Notes: generated by a model from the letters alone, not told the origin. A stretch of DNA of 64,000 nucleotides from Clostridium tyrobutyricum DSM 2637 = ATCC 25755 = JCM 11008 (GCF_000359585.1 NZ_APMH01000004.1:1-64000); one strand, 5' to 3'; positions 36,939-46,255 are shown, counted from the stretch's first letter. Numbers and translations: made by a program.

Positions 36939-37760
36939 CTAAACCCCAAATTTGAATCCATATTTCTCAAATATTTTTTTTGCATCATTTCCTGATAAAT
37001 ATTTGAGAAAATTTTTAGCTTCATTTGAATTTTTAGTTGCCTTAACTACAGCTGCAGGATATACAACAGGTTTATGGGAATCTTCACGTGCAGCAGCCAC
37101 AATCTTGACCTTGTTTGATACAAGTGCATCCGTCTTATACACAATCCCGGCATCAGCATTTCCAGTTTCAACCCATGTTAGAACTTCCTTTACATCTTTT
37201 GCATATACAACTTTTGACTGTACTTTATCTGTTAATTTCATGCTTGTAAATATTTCCTGAGCATATTGTCCTGCCGGTACACTTTTAGGTTCTCCAAGTG
37301 CAAGTTTTTTAACATCAGTTCCTGTCAAATCATTAAAAGTTTTAACATTGCTTGAATCTTTGGGAACTACGAGTACTACATCATTTTTCAACAAGTTTTT
37401 AATAGTATCATTTACAAGTAAATTTTCCTTTTTCAGTGCATCCATCTGCTTTGTTGCAGCAGAAATAAATAAATCTGCCGGAGCGCCCTGTTCAATTTGC
37501 TTTTGAAGTGTTCCTGAACCTCCAAAATTATAATTAATGGTTACATTAGGATATTGTTTTGTGTACAGCTGTTTTATTTCATTCATGGAATCCTTTAAAC
37601 TAGCTGCTGCAGATACAGTCAAAGTTACAGGTTTAGCCTGCTCTTTTGTACTGTTGGAATCATTGGTTTCAGATTTCTGTACAGTATTTCCACATCCAAC
37701 TGATACAATGGTAATAAATACAAATAAAATTAGAGATAAAAATTTTTTAGATCTTTTCAT
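36939..37760 (-). CDS. modA: molybdate-binding lipoprotein
   Basis: A 273-residue ModA with signal peptide and lipobox (Cys23 in VGCGN). It has the family pattern LTVSAAASLKDSMNEI, NYNFGGSGTLQKQIEQGAPADLFISAATKQMDAL and ETGNADAGIVYKTDA. It captures molybdate or tungstate outside the membrane. The ATG at 37760 has GGGAGGGC upstream; an earlier in-frame start lies in the RBS. Transcribed first in modABC from a dyad-rich intergenic region. Confidence 0.95.
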   Translation of the reverse strand: MKRSKKFLSLILFVFITIVSVGCGNTVQKSETNDSNSTKEQAKPVTLTVSAAASLKDSMNEIKQLYTKQYPNVTINYNFGGSGTLQKQIEQGAPADLFISAATKQMDALKKENLLVNDTIKNLLKNDVVLVVPKDSSNVKTFNDLTGTDVKKLALGEPKSVPAGQYAQEIFTSMKLTDKVQSKVVYAKDVKEVLTWVETGNADAGIVYKTDALVSNKVKIVAAAREDSHKPVVYPAAVVKATKNSNEAKNFLKYLSGNDAKKIFEKYGFKFGV

Positions 37761-37868
37761 TAATAGCCCTCCCAAAGTTTTTTTAAATTTATATAAAATT
37801 TATTGTGAAAACGTTATAACAGCATACAAAACTTAATTACTGCCAAACTTAATGTAACATGATAAAAC

Positions 37869-37888
37869 GTATAATATACTTATTATAC
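37869..37888. promoter_or_regulatory. dyad upstream of modA, possible operator
   Basis: GTATAATA-TACT-TATTATAC is a perfect 8-bp inverted repeat with a 4-nt centre, 109 nt upstream of the modA start. Its symmetry and place suit a dimeric regulator such as a ModE-type protein, but the sequence is AT-only at most positions. Confidence 0.35.
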
Positions 37889-38163
37889 ACTTAAGTTTTA
37901 CAATTCTATGTTATACATTATATATTCTATAAAATAAACAATCAAGTGTTTTTTATTAATTTTATAATTTTAGAGGTATATTATTATACAATTGTCAAAT
38001 ATATAGTATCAATTAGTAAATTGCTTAATGGCGATATTGTTTTTAAGAAATATATGTATGATTTCAATATAAAAATAATTTTTTAAATACATATAACATT
38101 ACAAAATAATTTTTTTATATGCTTTTTATTAATATTTAAACAGATTTATACTATTATATAAGC

Positions 38164-38228
38164 TTATTTATATATCAATACATAATATAGCGATATATAA
38201 ATAAATGATATTACACATAATATCATTT
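38164..38228. repeat. two inverted repeats upstream of mop
   Basis: TTATTTATATAT (38164-38175) pairs with ATATATAAATAA (38193-38204). Overlapping it, AAATGATATT (38203-38212) pairs with AATATCATTT (38219-38228). Both are perfect. They lie just upstream of the mop -35. Regulator binding is plausible and attenuation is not, because they precede the promoter. Confidence 0.45.
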
Positions 38229-38238
38229 TAACTAAAAT

Positions 38239-38266
38239 TTGATTTTCAATGAATTTTTTGTATAAT
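38239..38266 (+). promoter_or_regulatory. sigma-A-like promoter of mop
   Basis: TTGATT at 38239-38244 and TATAAT at 38261-38266 are separated by 16 nt, 59 nt before the mop start. Confidence 0.5.
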
Positions 38267-38324
38267 AATATTACGTAAAGTAAATTATAATAATATAAAT
38301 TTTAACATACAGGAGGAAGCAATT

Positions 38325-38531
38325 ATGAAAATAAGTGCAAGAAATCAATTAAAAGGTAAGGTAGTTGAAATTAAGGAAGGTTCTGTTAATGGAGAAGTTG
38401 TAATAGATTTAGGAGACGGAAAAAAAGTATGTTCTGTTATAACATTGGATGCAATAAAGAGCCTTGGTCTTAAAGTAGGATCAGAAGCTACAGCAGTAAT
38501 CAAAGCATCAAACGTAATGGTAATGGCTTAA
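38325..38531 (+). CDS. mop: molybdenum-pterin-binding protein (molbindin)
   Basis: A 68-residue single Mop/TOBE domain: [30 protein letters not shown]...[29 protein letters not shown]. It matches the molbindins first described in Clostridium pasteurianum, hexamers that hold up to eight molybdate or tungstate ions and buffer their supply. ATG follows AGGAGGAAGCAATT. It diverges from modABC and ends at a strong terminator. Confidence 0.95.
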   Translation: MKISARNQLKGKVVEIKEGSVNGEVVIDLGDGKKVCSVITLDAIKSLGLKVGSEATAVIKASNVMVMA

Positions 38532-38553
38532 TTTTAATATTGTTTAAAGTACT

Positions 38554-38593
38554 AAACAGCTGTATATATTATTCAAAAGATATACAGCTGTTT
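38554..38593 (+). terminator. mop terminator
   Basis: A 14-bp stem AAACAGCTGTATAT / ATATACAGCTGTTT with a 12-nt loop, followed by TTAATTC. Confidence 0.88.
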
Positions 38594-38655
38594 TTAATTC
38601 ATAAAATCATACAAGTCCCTAAAATAAAAATTAGTTACAGCTATTAAATTACAAA

Positions 38656-39426
38656 TCATCTACCTACATGCCTAGCTAAAGCAGTAATGATTACAATTAG
38701 TACTATTAGGCCTATATATATTGCCATTCCAGCAGGTTTCCCAGCATTTATTGCCCAACCTATTCCAAACTTTTTCTCAACAAATAAAGATGGATCATCT
38801 GGATTATAGTAAATAATATTGCCAAACTTCCAATATTTTCGATCATCTCTATGTATTTTGGAGATTTTGTTTTCCTTAGTTTCACCTTCTAATTTTATAT
38901 TGGAGCCTCCCTGTCCTAATTTCACAGAAAGAATTATAACACTTGAGAAAGTTATTACCAAAAATATACCGATTACAATTGCAGAAAACTTTTCACTTAT
39001 ATAAAATACATTTAATATTTGTAGAGTTCCCATAGTAAGTACAATATTGATTAAAGCACAGAAAACTATCATGTATATAGACCAAGTCCTTGCAAATATA
39101 TTATTTCTTTGCAAATCAAATTTTGAATTTGAAAAACTTGTATTATTTTTGGAATGTCCTAGAGCCTTATATATTAAAAAGAACACAACAGTAATAAATA
39201 TCTGCGATAATGGCATCTCCCATATTAAAAATATGGATTTCGGTTGAAACCCTGTTATATTTCCTGAGAAGTCCCAATGTGTAGCAACTTTATTAGGTAG
39301 TGAATTATAATATACATATCCCAAAATTATATTTATAATAATTATAATTATAGGAATTATGAAAAACCACTGAGATACCCTCCCGTTTACGTATTGTTCT
39401 TTTATTTTTGAATCATTCTTTTTCAT
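38656..39426 (-). CDS. membrane protein with DUF1648 and DUF5808 parts
   Basis: A 256-residue integral membrane protein with five to six predicted helices. SLPNKVATHWDFSGNITGF near residue 50 is the DUF1648 signature (Leu-Pro...His-Trp-Asp...Gly). The C-terminal RDDRKYWKFGNIIYYNPDDPSLFVEKKFGIGWAIN is DUF5808-like. The family is found with small sensory or stress operons (SdpI-like immunity proteins share DUF1648), but this member's role is unknown. ATG at 39426 (AGGTG at 6 nt) is preferred over an upstream GTG. It lies 20 nt downstream of another membrane gene. Confidence 0.75.
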   Translation of the reverse strand: MKKNDSKIKEQYVNGRVSQWFFIIPIIIIIINIILGYVYYNSLPNKVATHWDFSGNITGFQPKSIFLIWEMPLSQIFITVVFFLIYKALGHSKNNTSFSNSKFDLQRNNIFARTWSIYMIVFCALINIVLTMGTLQILNVFYISEKFSAIVIGIFLVITFSSVIILSVKLGQGGSNIKLEGETKENKISKIHRDDRKYWKFGNIIYYNPDDPSLFVEKKFGIGWAINAGKPAGMAIYIGLIVLIVIITALARHVGR

Positions 39427-39446
39427 AAATTTCACCTACCTTAAAA

Positions 39447-39881
39447 TTAGGATGTTAATCCTGCAGATAATATAAATATCATCAAAATTGGAATACTGTC
39501 ACATAATATCCACAGTATTATATGAAGCAGCAAAGTAAGTTTCCTGTATCTATTGTATATATATATAATTATATTATATATAAAAAATAAATTTGTAATT
39601 AAAAACAACAACAGTACCGGAACAGGATTTCCGATTCCACTTACTACCACTAAATGTAATATGAAGATCAATACTAGGATTGTTGCCAAAAATGAAACTA
39701 TCTTTAGTCCATCTCTATTTTTCATACATTTGAATATTTTAAATCCATCATATATACACATAATTACAGGTATTATTGCAATATATGATAGATTTTCTAT
39801 AAAGAAATAAGATGCAATTACTAATGCTGAAAAACATACTAATTTCAAACTAAAATTTAAGTTTTTATTTTCTAACTTCAT
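39447..39881 (-). CDS. small integral membrane protein
   Basis: A 144-residue protein with four predicted helices and short polar loops (LVIASYFFIENLSYIAIIPVIM, IVSFLATILVLIFILHLVVVSG, PVPVLLLFLITNLFFIYNI, LLHIILWILCDSIPILMIF). No known family is recognised. The ATG at 39881 follows TAGGAG; an upstream in-frame start would overlap the preceding gene. It is probably co-transcribed with the DUF1648 gene and the kinase-like gene upstream. Confidence 0.65.
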   Translation of the reverse strand: MKLENKNLNFSLKLVCFSALVIASYFFIENLSYIAIIPVIMCIYDGFKIFKCMKNRDGLKIVSFLATILVLIFILHLVVVSGIGNPVPVLLLFLITNLFFIYNIIIYIYNRYRKLTLLLHIILWILCDSIPILMIFILSAGLTS

Positions 39882-39883
39882 AT

Positions 39884-40423
39884 TTAAAATTCTCCTATAA
39901 TAGTTTTTATACACCTAAAAACTTCATCTATACTTCTATTGCTGTCTACTACATAATCACATCTCACTATTTTAAATTCATCCCTATCATGTTCTATTCT
40001 ATTTTCAATTTCAAAATCCAATATATTGTTAATTTTATATCCATATTTTCTAAGATACATTCTGTTTTTTCTGGTTTTTTCATCACATTTTAAGAATATA
40101 CACAGACAATTTAATTCTTTCTGCTTTAAATCATCTGAACCTCTTGCATCCATTACACAAACAGATTTTTCTCCTGATTCATACTGTTCTTTTAAGGTCC
40201 AATAGTAATTGCCATTAAAAAAAGTTTCTGCAACCATATTTCCACTTTTTTTGTCCTTATTATATCTGTCCATATTTACAAATATATGTCCTTCTTCATC
40301 TTGAAATCTCATAGGTCGTGTAGTATAACTTTCTATATAGTTATATCCCCTTTTTTCAAGTAATTCCGCAATAGTAGTTTTTCCACTTCCGCTTTCCCCT
40401 GAAATACATATTATTTTACTCAT
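39884..40423 (-). CDS. guanylate-kinase-like P-loop protein
   Basis: A 179-residue protein with Walker A SGESGSGKTT (9-18) and the guanylate kinase GMP-binding signature YIESYTTRPMRFQDEEGHIFV, followed by YYWTLKEQYESG and VMDARGSDDLKQ. It is related to Gmk but deviates in the central region and is not next to gmk's usual neighbours, so it may phosphorylate another nucleotide or have a sensory role. It is the first gene of a three-gene unit with two membrane proteins. ATG follows AGGAGGG. Confidence 0.7.
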   Translation of the reverse strand: MSKIICISGESGSGKTTIAELLEKRGYNYIESYTTRPMRFQDEEGHIFVNMDRYNKDKKSGNMVAETFFNGNYYWTLKEQYESGEKSVCVMDARGSDDLKQKELNCLCIFLKCDEKTRKNRMYLRKYGYKINNILDFEIENRIEHDRDEFKIVRCDYVVDSNRSIDEVFRCIKTIIGEF

Positions 40424-40434
40424 ACTTATCCCTC

Positions 40435-40527
40435 CTATAATAGTGGAAGAGTATTACCTCCATATGGCATAAGAATTACATTGGGATTATCATTGCTAAT
40501 TTCATATGCTTTTTTATACTTACATAT
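40435..40527 (-). pseudogene. short coding remnant, C-terminal fragment
   Basis: The minus strand has an in-frame run KKAYEISNDNPNVILMPYG, ending GGNTLPLL-stop, with a stop just before it and no start or RBS. It looks like the C-terminus of a lost enzyme; the family is uncertain. It overlaps the RBS of the guanylate-kinase-like gene. Confidence 0.35.
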
Positions 40528-40614
40528 CTATTAGTCAGTATTGTGTTTACCTTTCATACAAGATGATAGTATCTTTTCCATATTTAAAGCTATATGAATT
40601 CACAACATCACACT

Positions 40615-41787
40615 CTATTCTGTATAAAATTTAACCTTATCCTTAAGTGTTTTCAATCTATCAATAGCTTTTATGAGTGTTTCATCCTTTTTAGCAAAAT
40701 GAAGTCTTATAAGATAATTTACATCTTCCTTGAAAAAGCTTGAACCTGGTACAGCTCCCACTCCCACCTCTTTTGCAAACCATTCACAAAATTTCAAATC
40801 ATTTTTTACATTAAATTCAGATACATCTACTATAACATAATAAGCTCCATTGGGCTTATAATATTTTAATCCTGCTTCATCTAATCCTTTAAGAAATAGA
40901 GTTCTTTTTTCAGTATAAAGATTTTTTAGTTCAATATAATACTTATCCGGTAATTTAAGTCCTGCTACTGCTGCTTCCTGAAGTGGAGCGGCTGCACCTA
41001 CAGTTAGAAAATCATGGACTTTTCTTACATTATCTATTATTCTTTCATTAGCTATAACATATCCCAATCTCCATCCTGTTATAGAATACGTCTTCGATAG
41101 GGAGCTACAGCTTATAGTTCTGTCAAACATACCTGGAAGGGAGGCAAAATAAATATGTTTACAAGGATCCATTACAATATGTTCATATACTTCATCGGTT
41201 ATAACAAATGTATCATATTTTTCAGCTAATTCTGCAATATATTTTAATTCTTCAAGTGTAAAAACTTTTCCTGTAGGATTTGAAGGATTGCACAATATAA
41301 GTGCTTTGGGCTTCTGCTCAAAAGCCTTCTCAAGTTCCTCCCTGTCAAAAGAAAATTCAGGCGGCTTAAGAGATACATAAATAGGCTTGGCTCCACTTAG
41401 TATGGCATCTGCTGCATAATTTTCGTAAAAAGGAGAAAATACTATTACTTTATCACCCGGGTTACACACTGTCATAACTGCTGCCATCATTGCTTCTGTA
41501 CTTCCACAAGTAACTGCTATTTGAGTTTCAGGATCAATATTTATTCCCATAAATTTAGACTGTTTTTCGGCCAAAGCTTCTCTAAAATTAGGTGCTCCCC
41601 ATGTAATTGCATATTGATGGGGGCCCCTGTCAGCCGCAATTTTAAGAGCGTCTCTTATCTCTTTTGGTGGATCAAAATCTGGAAAACCCTGAGATAAATT
41701 AACCGCTCCATATTTATTTGATATTCTTGTCATTCTTCTTATAACTGAATCAGTAAAATTATTCATTTTTCTACTTAAATCAGGCAA
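40615..41787 (-). CDS. class I/II PLP aminotransferase
   Basis: A 390-residue fold-type I aminotransferase. LSQGFPDFDPP, GSTEAMMAAVMTVCNPGDKVIVFSPFYENYAADAI, NPSNPTGKVFTLEEL, ITDEVYEHIVMD and the PLP-Lys motif SLSKTYSITGWRLGYV are conserved. It most resembles KYAT/glutamine-transaminase-type or aromatic aminotransferases, but substrate specificity is not predictable. TTG at 41787 has AAAGGATG at 10 nt, better than GTG at 41796. The LysR gene lies 33 nt upstream on the same strand, so they may be one unit. Confidence 0.85.
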   Translation of the reverse strand: MPDLSRKMNNFTDSVIRRMTRISNKYGAVNLSQGFPDFDPPKEIRDALKIAADRGPHQYAITWGAPNFREALAEKQSKFMGINIDPETQIAVTCGSTEAMMAAVMTVCNPGDKVIVFSPFYENYAADAILSGAKPIYVSLKPPEFSFDREELEKAFEQKPKALILCNPSNPTGKVFTLEELKYIAELAEKYDTFVITDEVYEHIVMDPCKHIYFASLPGMFDRTISCSSLSKTYSITGWRLGYVIANERIIDNVRKVHDFLTVGAAAPLQEAAVAGLKLPDKYYIELKNLYTEKRTLFLKGLDEAGLKYYKPNGAYYVIVDVSEFNVKNDLKFCEWFAKEVGVGAVPGSSFFKEDVNYLIRLHFAKKDETLIKAIDRLKTLKDKVKFYTE

Positions 41788-41820
41788 TAAAAACACATCC
41801 TTTCAAAATATTCAATATTA

Positions 41821-42690
41821 TTATATTGTAGAAAACACCTCTAAAAAATTTTTAGCTACAGAAGATATATATCTTTCCTTTACACATATTGCCGCTATAC
41901 TTGTTTCCAAACTTGGTTCTTTAATCAGAGTATAGTCAAGATTATATATTTGCATAATATCTATTGCTGATTTGGGAACTATCGCAATTCCAATGCCAGA
42001 TTCCGCCCATAAGAGAGTGGTTCTTGCATCATCGTCCTTGCAAATTATATTTGGAACAAACCCATATTTTTGACAAGCTTCTATTATAATTTTTTCGAAT
42101 CTTCTGTATACAATAATTGGTTTATCAACCAATTCCTTTAATTCTATGGGTGTATTTCTATCAAAACTTTTCATATCATCTCTAAATACTGCTATCATTG
42201 GCTCTTTAGGCCTAAATACAACATTCAATCCATCTTCATTAAAAGGAGTCCTGACTATACCAATTTCTATAACTCCACTATTTAATATTTCCATTATTCT
42301 ATAAGTATTGCTTTCTCTCACTTCAAAATTTACATTTGGATACTTGCAGTGAAAGTTTTCTATTATTTTAGGAAAAAGAGTTGCCCCTGAGGAAGACACA
42401 GTACCAATTGACAACGTCCCCCTGATTCCTTCATTAAAATCCTTTAGTTCTTTAACGGTGGAATTCACCAGTTCAAGTATCTGTTCAGCCCTATTTTTAA
42501 GTATTTTCCCTGCATCCGTTAAATGAATTTTTCTATTTCCCCTATCCATAAGTTTTATTCCCAATTCTTCTTCAAGCAGTTTTAGGTGATAACTTAAAGG
42601 TGGTTGTGCTATATTCAACTTTTTAGCTGCCCCTGTTATCTTTCCCTCTTCTGCTATAGTAAGAAAGTATTTAAGCTGCTTAATATCCAT
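41821..42690 (-). CDS. LysR-family transcriptional regulator
   Basis: A 289-residue regulator: N-terminal winged helix-turn-helix (LKYFLTIAEEGKITGAAKKLNIAQPPLSYHLKLLEEELGIKLMDR) and a periplasmic-binding-like effector domain from residue 90 (LSIGTVSSSGATLFPKII). ATG at 42690 has GAGGTG at 6 nt. It probably controls the aminotransferase transcribed just after it, or the divergent fetAB. No operator was identified. Confidence 0.88.
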   Translation of the reverse strand: MDIKQLKYFLTIAEEGKITGAAKKLNIAQPPLSYHLKLLEEELGIKLMDRGNRKIHLTDAGKILKNRAEQILELVNSTVKELKDFNEGIRGTLSIGTVSSSGATLFPKIIENFHCKYPNVNFEVRESNTYRIMEILNSGVIEIGIVRTPFNEDGLNVVFRPKEPMIAVFRDDMKSFDRNTPIELKELVDKPIIVYRRFEKIIIEACQKYGFVPNIICKDDDARTTLLWAESGIGIAIVPKSAIDIMQIYNLDYTLIKEPSLETSIAAICVKERYISSVAKNFLEVFSTI

Positions 42691-42997
42691 ATATTTCACC
42701 TCATAAAATTTAGAAATCTAAATTGAAGATAAGCTTACAGACTCAATATATAATTTTTATATACCGATAATACATACTTAGCATTTTTAATATATAAATC
42801 TTCTTGATATAATAATACTTGAAACATAAAATTTATTCAACATACAGTGCTTATATTTTGCTGTTAATAATATTAAAAATTTTATTAATATCACTATAAT
42901 AAACTATATCTATTTTTAATAAGTTCTGGAATTTAATCTGATTTTAATGTTAATTATATATTATGATAAATATACTTATATTCAAGGAGATTTTTCT
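42691..42997. other. divergent intergenic region LysR / fetA
   Basis: 307 nt, very AT-rich, between divergent genes. It must hold both promoters. I see no hairpin with a T run, repeat array or small ORF with a credible RBS. Confidence 0.5.
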
Positions 42998-43654
42998 ATG
43001 TCTTTAATGGAATTCAAAAATGTATCATACATCAAAAATAATAAGGCTATATTAAAAGATATTTCTATAAAAATTGACTACAGTGATTTCATATCTGTAA
43101 TTGGACCTTCCGGCAGTGGAAAAAGTACATTTTTTAGATTGTGCTGTCAACTTATAAATCCATCCTATGGAAATATATTCTATAAGGAAATACCTTATAC
43201 TGAATATGATCCTATAGAGTGGAGGAGACAAGTAGCCTATTGCCTTCAAACTCCTTCTCTTTTTGAGAGCACTGTTATGGACAATCTAAAATTCCCCTTT
43301 TCTATAAGAAATAAAAAAGTAGATCTAAAAATAATTAAAAAACTATTGGAGGATTTCAAAATGAATGCCGGGTATTTATCCAGAAGCATAAATGATCTTT
43401 CAGGCGGAGAAAAGCAGAGAATTTCATTAATCAGAACTCTTATTTTTACTCCTAAAATTCTCTTATTAGATGAAGTTACATCAGCACTTGATGAAAAAAA
43501 TACTTTTATTGTAGAAAGCATAATAAAATCTTTAAACGAAAAAGGTATTACCATTTTATGGATAACTCATAATCCAGAACAAAGCAAAAGATATGCAAAC
43601 AAAATTTTATCGATTGAAAATGGAAAATTGAAATCTTTGGAGGTTGTAAAATGA
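42998..43654 (+). CDS. fetA: FetA-type ABC exporter ATPase
   Basis: A 218-residue ATPase: Walker A GPSGSGKS (36-43), LQTPSLF at the Q-loop, signature LSGGEKQR (134-141), Walker B ILLLDE. It pairs with the UPF0014-type permease FetB to export iron, as shown for E. coli FetAB (YbbL-YbbM). The start is ATG at 42998 with AAGGAGA at 7 nt. It overlaps fetB by four bases (ATGA), so translation is coupled. Confidence 0.85.
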   Translation: MSLMEFKNVSYIKNNKAILKDISIKIDYSDFISVIGPSGSGKSTFFRLCCQLINPSYGNIFYKEIPYTEYDPIEWRRQVAYCLQTPSLFESTVMDNLKFPFSIRNKKVDLKIIKKLLEDFKMNAGYLSRSINDLSGGEKQRISLIRTLIFTPKILLLDEVTSALDEKNTFIVESIIKSLNEKGITILWITHNPEQSKRYANKILSIENGKLKSLEVVK

Positions 43655-44418
43655 ACAGGGCTGCAGATATTGGCATTTATTCTATTCTTTTTTCTCTAAT
43701 ACTTGTTTTAATTTCTCTTGTCTTTTCCTATTGGCAGAAATTAGGTCTTGAAAAAGATATACTTATAAGCATGGCAAGAGCTGTAGTACAATTAATTATA
43801 GTAGGATATATATTAAATTATATATTTGGATTAAAAAATGTATTCTTCACTACATTTTTATTATTATTCATGATATTAAATGCATCATACAATGCAGCTA
43901 AAAGGGGTGGTAAAATCAGGAATATTTTTATTATATCTTTTTTATCAATAACCTTGGGAACATTAGTTACTTTAATCATTCTCATATTTTCAGGAATAAT
44001 AAAATATGAGCCATATCAAATAATACCTATTGGAGGAATGATCATAAGTAATTCCATGATAAGCTTAGGATTAAGTTTTAAACAAATAAAACTTAATTTC
44101 AAAGATAAAAGAGATGAAATTGAAACAAAACTCGCCCTTGGAGCAACCATTTATCAGTCATGTTCAAATATAGTAAAAGATTCTATTAAAGTTGGTATGA
44201 TTCCTACTATTGATTCAGCCAAAACTCTTGGAGTAGTAGCACTTCCAGGTATGATGACTGGACTTATTTTAGCGGGTACTTCACCTGTTAGCGCTGTAAA
44301 ATATCAGATAATAGTTACTTTTATGATGCTTTCTGCTACTTCTATAACTTCCTTTACAGCTGGTTACTTAAGCTATAAAAAGTTTTTTAATGATAGAAAA
44401 CAACTAATTAACAAATAA
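43651..44418 (+). CDS. fetB: FetB-type ABC exporter permease
   Basis: A 255-residue permease of the UPF0014 family with six or seven helices. Signature regions: ISMARAVVQLIIVGYILNYIF, MILNASYNAAKRGGKIR, IIPIGGMIISNSMISLGLSF and LGVVALPGMMTGLILAGTSPVSAVKYQI. Coupled to fetA through an ATGA overlap. E. coli FetAB exports iron and protects from oxidative stress; the substrate here is inferred from that. Confidence 0.85.
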   Translation: MNRAADIGIYSILFSLILVLISLVFSYWQKLGLEKDILISMARAVVQLIIVGYILNYIFGLKNVFFTTFLLLFMILNASYNAAKRGGKIRNIFIISFLSITLGTLVTLIILIFSGIIKYEPYQIIPIGGMIISNSMISLGLSFKQIKLNFKDKRDEIETKLALGATIYQSCSNIVKDSIKVGMIPTIDSAKTLGVVALPGMMTGLILAGTSPVSAVKYQIIVTFMMLSATSITSFTAGYLSYKKFFNDRKQLINK

Positions 44419-44436
44419 CAATTTTATTTAAAATTT

Positions 44437-44562
44437 TTAGTTATAATTATTATAATTAAGTCCAAAATCTATTATTATAGTATTACATTGTTGAGACTTA
44501 TATTCTTTATAGGTTTCTTTTATCAAATTTGGAGAAGTAACATTTACATTTATCGTCCCCAT
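44437..44562 (-). pseudogene. possible 41-codon remnant
   Basis: The minus strand reads TINVNVTSPNLIKETYKEYK, then CNTIIIDFGL and stop. It has an ATG but no Shine-Dalgarno sequence, and its frame stays open only eight codons further upstream. The composition is protein-like. It may be the C-terminus of a lost gene or a poorly translated small ORF. Family unknown. Confidence 0.25.
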
Positions 44563-44633
44563 TTTTTGATGTATGTTTTTTAAGAAATATTAGAGTACAA
44601 ATCTACAGGTAAAAAAATTAATTTCAATAGTAT

Positions 44634-45473
44634 TCATTTTGTAACATTTATAATATTTATATATGCTAATATCAATACTAGTACTCCTATAAATATTCTA
44701 TATATAGCGAAAACCTTCATAGGCTTTCGCTTTAAAAAACTTATAAATTTGTCAACAACAACCAATGCTACTATAAACGAAACTACAAATCCTATAATAA
44801 GTACAATTATTTCTGGTGTAGTCATCGTTATTTTTACTTTTAACAGAGAAAAACCTGTTGCAGCTATCATAGTGGGTATTGCTAGAATAAATGAGAACTC
44901 TGCTGCTGCCACATTAGTGAGTCCGCTTGTCCATGCACCCATTATTGTAGATGCAGATCTTGACATCCCCGGCCAAAGAGAAAGACATTGAAAGCATCCT
45001 ATTTTTAGAGCCTGTTTTGCAGTTACATCTTCAATCCTATCTGTTTTATTCCCTCTTCTGTACTTATTTTCCATAAATATCATTAGAAAACCACCCAATA
45101 TAAGTGCACAGGCTACTGTAATGCTATTAAATAATTTTGCCTGTATTATATCATCGAGCAAGAATCCGATAACTGCAGCTGGTATAAATGCAATAATTAT
45201 ATTGCACCACAATTTAAATCCCCATTTTCCGGGAGTGAGATTTTTTAAGGAACCAGATATTTTATTCCAGTAAAGTACCAATATTGCAAGTATTGCTCCT
45301 AGTTGAATTACAATTTCAAACATATCTACATAAGCTTTTCTATAAGCTGGAGCACTAAAATTTATCAAGTCACCTACTATAATCATATGACCTGTAGATG
45401 ATATTGGCAAAAATTCAGTAACTCCTTCTACAATACCTATTATAATTGCTTTTATTATAAATAACATATACAT
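44634..45473 (-). CDS. uppP: undecaprenyl-diphosphate phosphatase
   Basis: The 279-residue BacA/UppP recycles undecaprenyl pyrophosphate to the lipid carrier for cell-wall precursors. Seven or eight helices. Motif 1 is VEGVTEFLPISSTGHM (15-30), with the Glu-x-x-x-Glu pair; motif 2 is LWPGMSRSAST near 168. Standard length. It faces leftward in a group of lipid-phosphate genes (PAP2, dedA). Confidence 0.96.
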   Translation of the reverse strand: MYMLFIIKAIIIGIVEGVTEFLPISSTGHMIIVGDLINFSAPAYRKAYVDMFEIVIQLGAILAILVLYWNKISGSLKNLTPGKWGFKLWCNIIIAFIPAAVIGFLLDDIIQAKLFNSITVACALILGGFLMIFMENKYRRGNKTDRIEDVTAKQALKIGCFQCLSLWPGMSRSASTIMGAWTSGLTNVAAAEFSFILAIPTMIAATGFSLLKVKITMTTPEIIVLIIGFVVSFIVALVVVDKFISFLKRKPMKVFAIYRIFIGVLVLILAYINIINVTK

Positions 45474-45736
45474 TTTTCATTCACCTTCCTAAATTTGTTT
45501 TTTATGATAAACATTTTTAAATATATTAAAATAATAGCGGTTTATCGTTAATTATTTTAGTACATATACATTAAGACAGCATTAATATTATAGAAAATTT
45601 TCCTTAATAATGACAATATAGCAAGATTCTTAACATTAAATTTTAAATCTTTAAGTTTAGTGGGATTTTAATTTTTTTAGGATGTAATTGAAATATAATA
45701 AAAAGTAAAACTATATCTTATTTTATTTCTATGGCA

Positions 45737-46255
45737 TTAGTTACAAAATATCAAAATAAATTTTGAGCACATTAATCCAATTATAATTCCGCCTATAACA
45801 TCTGTAGGATAATGAACGTACAAGTATATCCTGGATAGAGCTATAAGAGATGCCAGTACAATAAAAATCAGCTCATATTGTATAAAATATGTTGACAGGA
45901 CTCCTGCCACTGCAAAAGAAGATAAAGTATGTCCTGAAGGAAATGAATATAATGACACTGGCTTCTTAATTATAAGTTCGATATCCTTTTTTTCATTACA
46001 TGGTCTTAAACGTTTTATCAGATGTTTCAATATCCCCTCTCCAAGAACTGTGCTTGCAACCAAAGTTATTATTATCATCTTTCCCATGTATCTATATGTT
46101 TTGTCCAATAGTAAAATAAAAGCTATTGCAATCCAGATAGCACCCATATCCCCTAATTTTGTCATGATACACATAAATGTATCCATGTATTTATTTCTCA
46201 AATATTTATTGATAATAGACAATATATATATATCAAATCTCTGTAACATTAGCAT
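45737..46255 (-). CDS. PAP2-family lipid phosphatase
   Basis: A 172-residue membrane enzyme with the three PAP2 motifs: KHLIKRLRP (C1), SFPSGHTLS (C2, nucleophile-region His) and SRIYLYVHYPTDVIGG (C3). It removes phosphate from lipid phosphates such as undecaprenyl-PP or phosphatidylglycerol phosphate. Five to six helices. The start is uncertain: ATG at 46267 abuts AAGGG, while ATG at 46255 has better spacing. Confidence 0.85.
   Translation of the reverse strand: MLMLQRFDIYILSIINKYLRNKYMDTFMCIMTKLGDMGAIWIAIAFILLLDKTYRYMGKMIIITLVASTVLGEGILKHLIKRLRPCNEKKDIELIIKKPVSLYSFPSGHTLSSFAVAGVLSTYFIQYELIFIVLASLIALSRIYLYVHYPTDVIGGIIIGLMCSKFILIFCN

Larger units (their letters stand above)
37761..38324. other. 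AT-rich divergent intergenic region modA / mop
   Basis: 564 nt without a gene between the divergent modA and mop starts. It holds three perfect inverted repeats, described separately, and a sigma-A-like promoter for mop. No Moco riboswitch was recognised. The composition is strongly A+T and resembles a regulatory region for both genes. Confidence 0.7.

Noticed and set aside
37761-38324. Molybdenum cofactor riboswitch upstream of modA
   Set aside because: The region is almost entirely A/T with simple dyads and lacks the G/C-rich helices expected of that element.
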